Source: Tretioscincus oriximinensis (taxonomy: Eukaryota > Chordata > Lepidosauria > Squamata > Gymnophthalmidae). Taken from it: a stretch of DNA of 64,000 nucleotides. The DNA lies in contig JAJVDF010000254.1 of the NCBI GenBank assembly GCA_022410635.1, positions 700,060 through 764,059 of the forward strand, in the 5' to 3' direction. Shown in pieces: positions 62,346-64,000 of this stretch (its first letter is position 1; every line of letters starts with the position of its first letter). The notes under the pieces are model-generated. The model was not told the origin of the DNA and made no database searches. It saw only the letters and a program-made list of their open reading frames with translations. The translations under genes and the position numbers were made by a program.

Positions 62346-62940
62346 CTAAATTCTTTCCATCTTAACACTGAAAAACATTGTAAAAAAGACTTGCCACTTT
62401 TCTTGCAAGTGACTTTCTCTTGCTACCTTCGATCTTGGCAGGGTAAATGTCTTTATTTTTACACAAGACCCAATCATTGTCCAAATCATCCATCTGATTC
62501 TGAGGATTTAATCTTTCCATTCATTGATAGTTTGAAAATCTTTGCTGTCACTTTAAAAATCTTACTCTGTACTGAACTCCCCTCTTGCACTTCAGTTCGT
62601 TGTAACAGGGTCATGCAGAATAGGCAGGGGCACAGAAATCAGTTTATCATACTGAAGGTTTTGTTATAATCGTACGAAGGTTGTTCTGGTAATCATCACA
62701 AGACTTGCCAGACCCATCTGCATCAACGACCATCGCAATGTATATCCTTGTGAATATTATTGACGTTTTTTACCATCTACATATTTTTTGATTGGATAAC
62801 AACGACCTCCGTGTTTGGGGCATACTATTGGACTGTGTACTCAGGCATGGACCTACTAGCAAGACAGATATTTATCTGTTTTGCATGCCTGGACTTCACA
62901 CTGAGAAGAAGGAGGAGGAGGAGAAGAAGAAGACGAAGAC
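62346..62940. other. Unassigned AT-rich DNA
   Basis: Frames of 125 (62292-62669) and 61 codons, unrecognised. Ends in GAGGAGGAG repeats at 62905-62940. Confidence 0.2.
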
Positions 62941-62943
62941 GAT

Positions 62944-63058
62944 GACTGGTTTTGATATGATAGAGGCTATTTTGATTGTTTATATTTATATTTGATGAGT
63001 TGGTGCATAAATTATACCATTGTTATACACAGGGTTTATGCTACATCTCACAGTGGGA
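62944..63058 (+). repeat. 115-bp direct repeat, left copy
   Basis: GACTGGTTTTGATATGATAG to ATGCTACATCTCACAGTGGG. The second copy is at 63468-63584 in the same orientation. Confidence 0.9.
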
Positions 63059-63135
63059 GCCTAGAAATCTCTGACATTATTTTCCTCATTCGCAGGGCAG
63101 GACCAGAAGTGACATTACTCTGGGAACTATTCCCG

Positions 63136-63412
63136 GAAGAAGAAGAACTGAGTTCTTATACCCCGATTTTTCTCACCTTTCAAAGGGACTCAAAGCGGCT
63201 TACAAGGGTATTTTGCCCGAATGCTGACATTCTACCTTCCCCACCAGGCTGTGGTGATTCCCATGTATCTACTTGCATTCAGTTGCATTTTCTTGCAATT
63301 CATGCTTTCGAATAGCTGGGTTGGCTAGAGCTACAGGCTAGTGGAAGGTGCTCCCCTCCCCCCAACATCCGATACAGGGCTTCGAAACCCCACCCCCCAG
63401 GTGAGAGACGGA
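63136..63412 (-). mobile_element. tRNA-derived SINE (family A, young subfamily)
   Basis: GAAGAAGAAGAACTGAG tail, CTTATACCCCGATTTTTCTC, B-box complement GGGCTTCGAAACCCC. The head is cut short at GAGAGACGG. Confidence 0.9.
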
Positions 63413-63467
63413 TGTGGATGTCGGTTTCATTATATAATGTTCTTGCCTAGTATGGCAGATACTGCTG

Positions 63468-63584
63468 AGACTGGTTTTGATACGATAGAGGCTATTTGGA
63501 TTGTTTATATTTATATTTGATGAGTTGACGAATAAATTATACCCTTGTTACACACAGGGTTTTATGCTACACCTCACGTTGGGA
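63468..63584 (+). repeat. 115-bp direct repeat, right copy
   Basis: GACTGGTTTTGATACGATAG to ATGCTACACCTCACGTTGGG, differing from the left copy at about a tenth of positions. Confidence 0.9.
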
Positions 63585-63857
63585 CGGTGTATGATATTGT
63601 GGACATAACATTTAGGGGGGATACAGTGGTTTGTATGTTATTACGAAAGGGGCATTTTTATGTTACTCTCAATGGTGTTCTGCCAGGGCTTTCAAATTTG
63701 TTTGTTATACCATGAATTTTGTTATATCAGGGTTATTTATAGCAAGGTTTCCCCTGTATTCCATAACAGACATGATGCTAAGAGGGTTCGAGGACGATTT
63801 GGAGATAATATTTGCCATATTCTCCAAATGACGTGTGGTGCTTGTGGTCATGCCTAT
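63585..63857. other. Unassigned AT-rich DNA
   Basis: No gene or repeat recognised. Confidence 0.2.
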
Positions 63858-64000
63858 GATCACTTTGGTGTAGTTGTTAGAGTATTGGACTCGTACCTGG
63901 TAGTATCCCGGTTCGATTCCCCACTCCTCCACGAAAGCCAGCTGGGTGACCTTGGGCCAGTCACAGTTCTTTGAACTCTCTCAGCCCCACCTACTCCACA
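63858..64000 (+). mobile_element. tRNA-derived SINE (family B), cut by window end
   Basis: Plus-strand head with A-box TGGTGTAGTTGTTAGAG (63866-63882) and B-box GGTTCGATTCC (63910-63920), then AGCTGGGTGACCTTGGGCC and CTCTCTCAGCCCCACCTACT. The internal RNA polymerase III promoter looks intact; the 3' end is outside the window. It is a SINE, not a tRNA gene, since the cloverleaf is not kept and the body follows directly. Confidence 0.85.

Noticed and set aside
63858..63930. Possible tRNA gene with A and B boxes
   Set aside because: The boxes belong to a SINE head; the sequence continues into the family B body found four more times in the window, and the cloverleaf is not kept.

Overview
The window is a gene-poor stretch of vertebrate nuclear DNA, most likely from a squamate reptile (a lizard; I cannot fix the genus). 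The reasons are many CR1-type LINE tails with the amniote signature GAGTTGGAAGGGACCTCCAG, a second LINE lineage ending in TTCTTATGTTCTTA, two tRNA-derived SINE families with the body motif AAAGCGGCTTACAAGG or its equivalent, Helitron-like and hAT-like foldback elements, and very long purine/pyrimidine microsatellites. I found no intact protein-coding gene, no rRNA gene, no functional tRNA and no CRISPR array. Open frames of 60 to 220 codons are mostly microsatellites, GC-rich DNA, palindromic repeats or decayed LINE reading frames.

Layout. 1-0.34 kb is the end of a hAT-like repeat and 0.55-1.17 kb is non-repetitive, AT-rich DNA that could be a conserved element. 2-9 kb mixes LINE, SINE and Helitron fragments with two hAT-like foldback elements. 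9.4-10.5 kb holds two different foldback elements inserted back to back at one 8-bp target. 11.1-11.6 kb looks like conserved non-coding DNA. 12-18 kb has LINE reverse-transcriptase remnants and SINEs. 19.1-20.06 kb holds two LTR-like units. 21-37 kb is dense in SINE, LINE, Helitron and microsatellite sequence and contains a 160-base assembly gap (37474-37633). 38-43.5 kb has CR1 tails and quiet unique DNA. 43.6-50.6 kb is markedly richer in GC and CpG, with candidate CpG islands and one TATA-like site, and holds most copies of a palindromic element starting GCTGCATCC. 53.2-53.6, 58.5-58.8 and 61.0-61.5 kb are further candidate conserved non-coding blocks. 53.9-56.0 kb holds two CR1 copies, the first with recognisable reverse-transcriptase motifs. 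62.9-63.6 kb has a 115-bp direct repeat flanking a SINE.

The best signals are in the mobile-element biology and in the unique AT-rich blocks: sequential hAT-like insertions that share a target, a foldback family whose copies share one LINE junction, Helitron-like elements carrying expanded polypyrimidine cores, and unique blocks with homeodomain-type TAAT motifs that look like developmental enhancers. All family names rest on sequence structure read by eye; no database search was possible.
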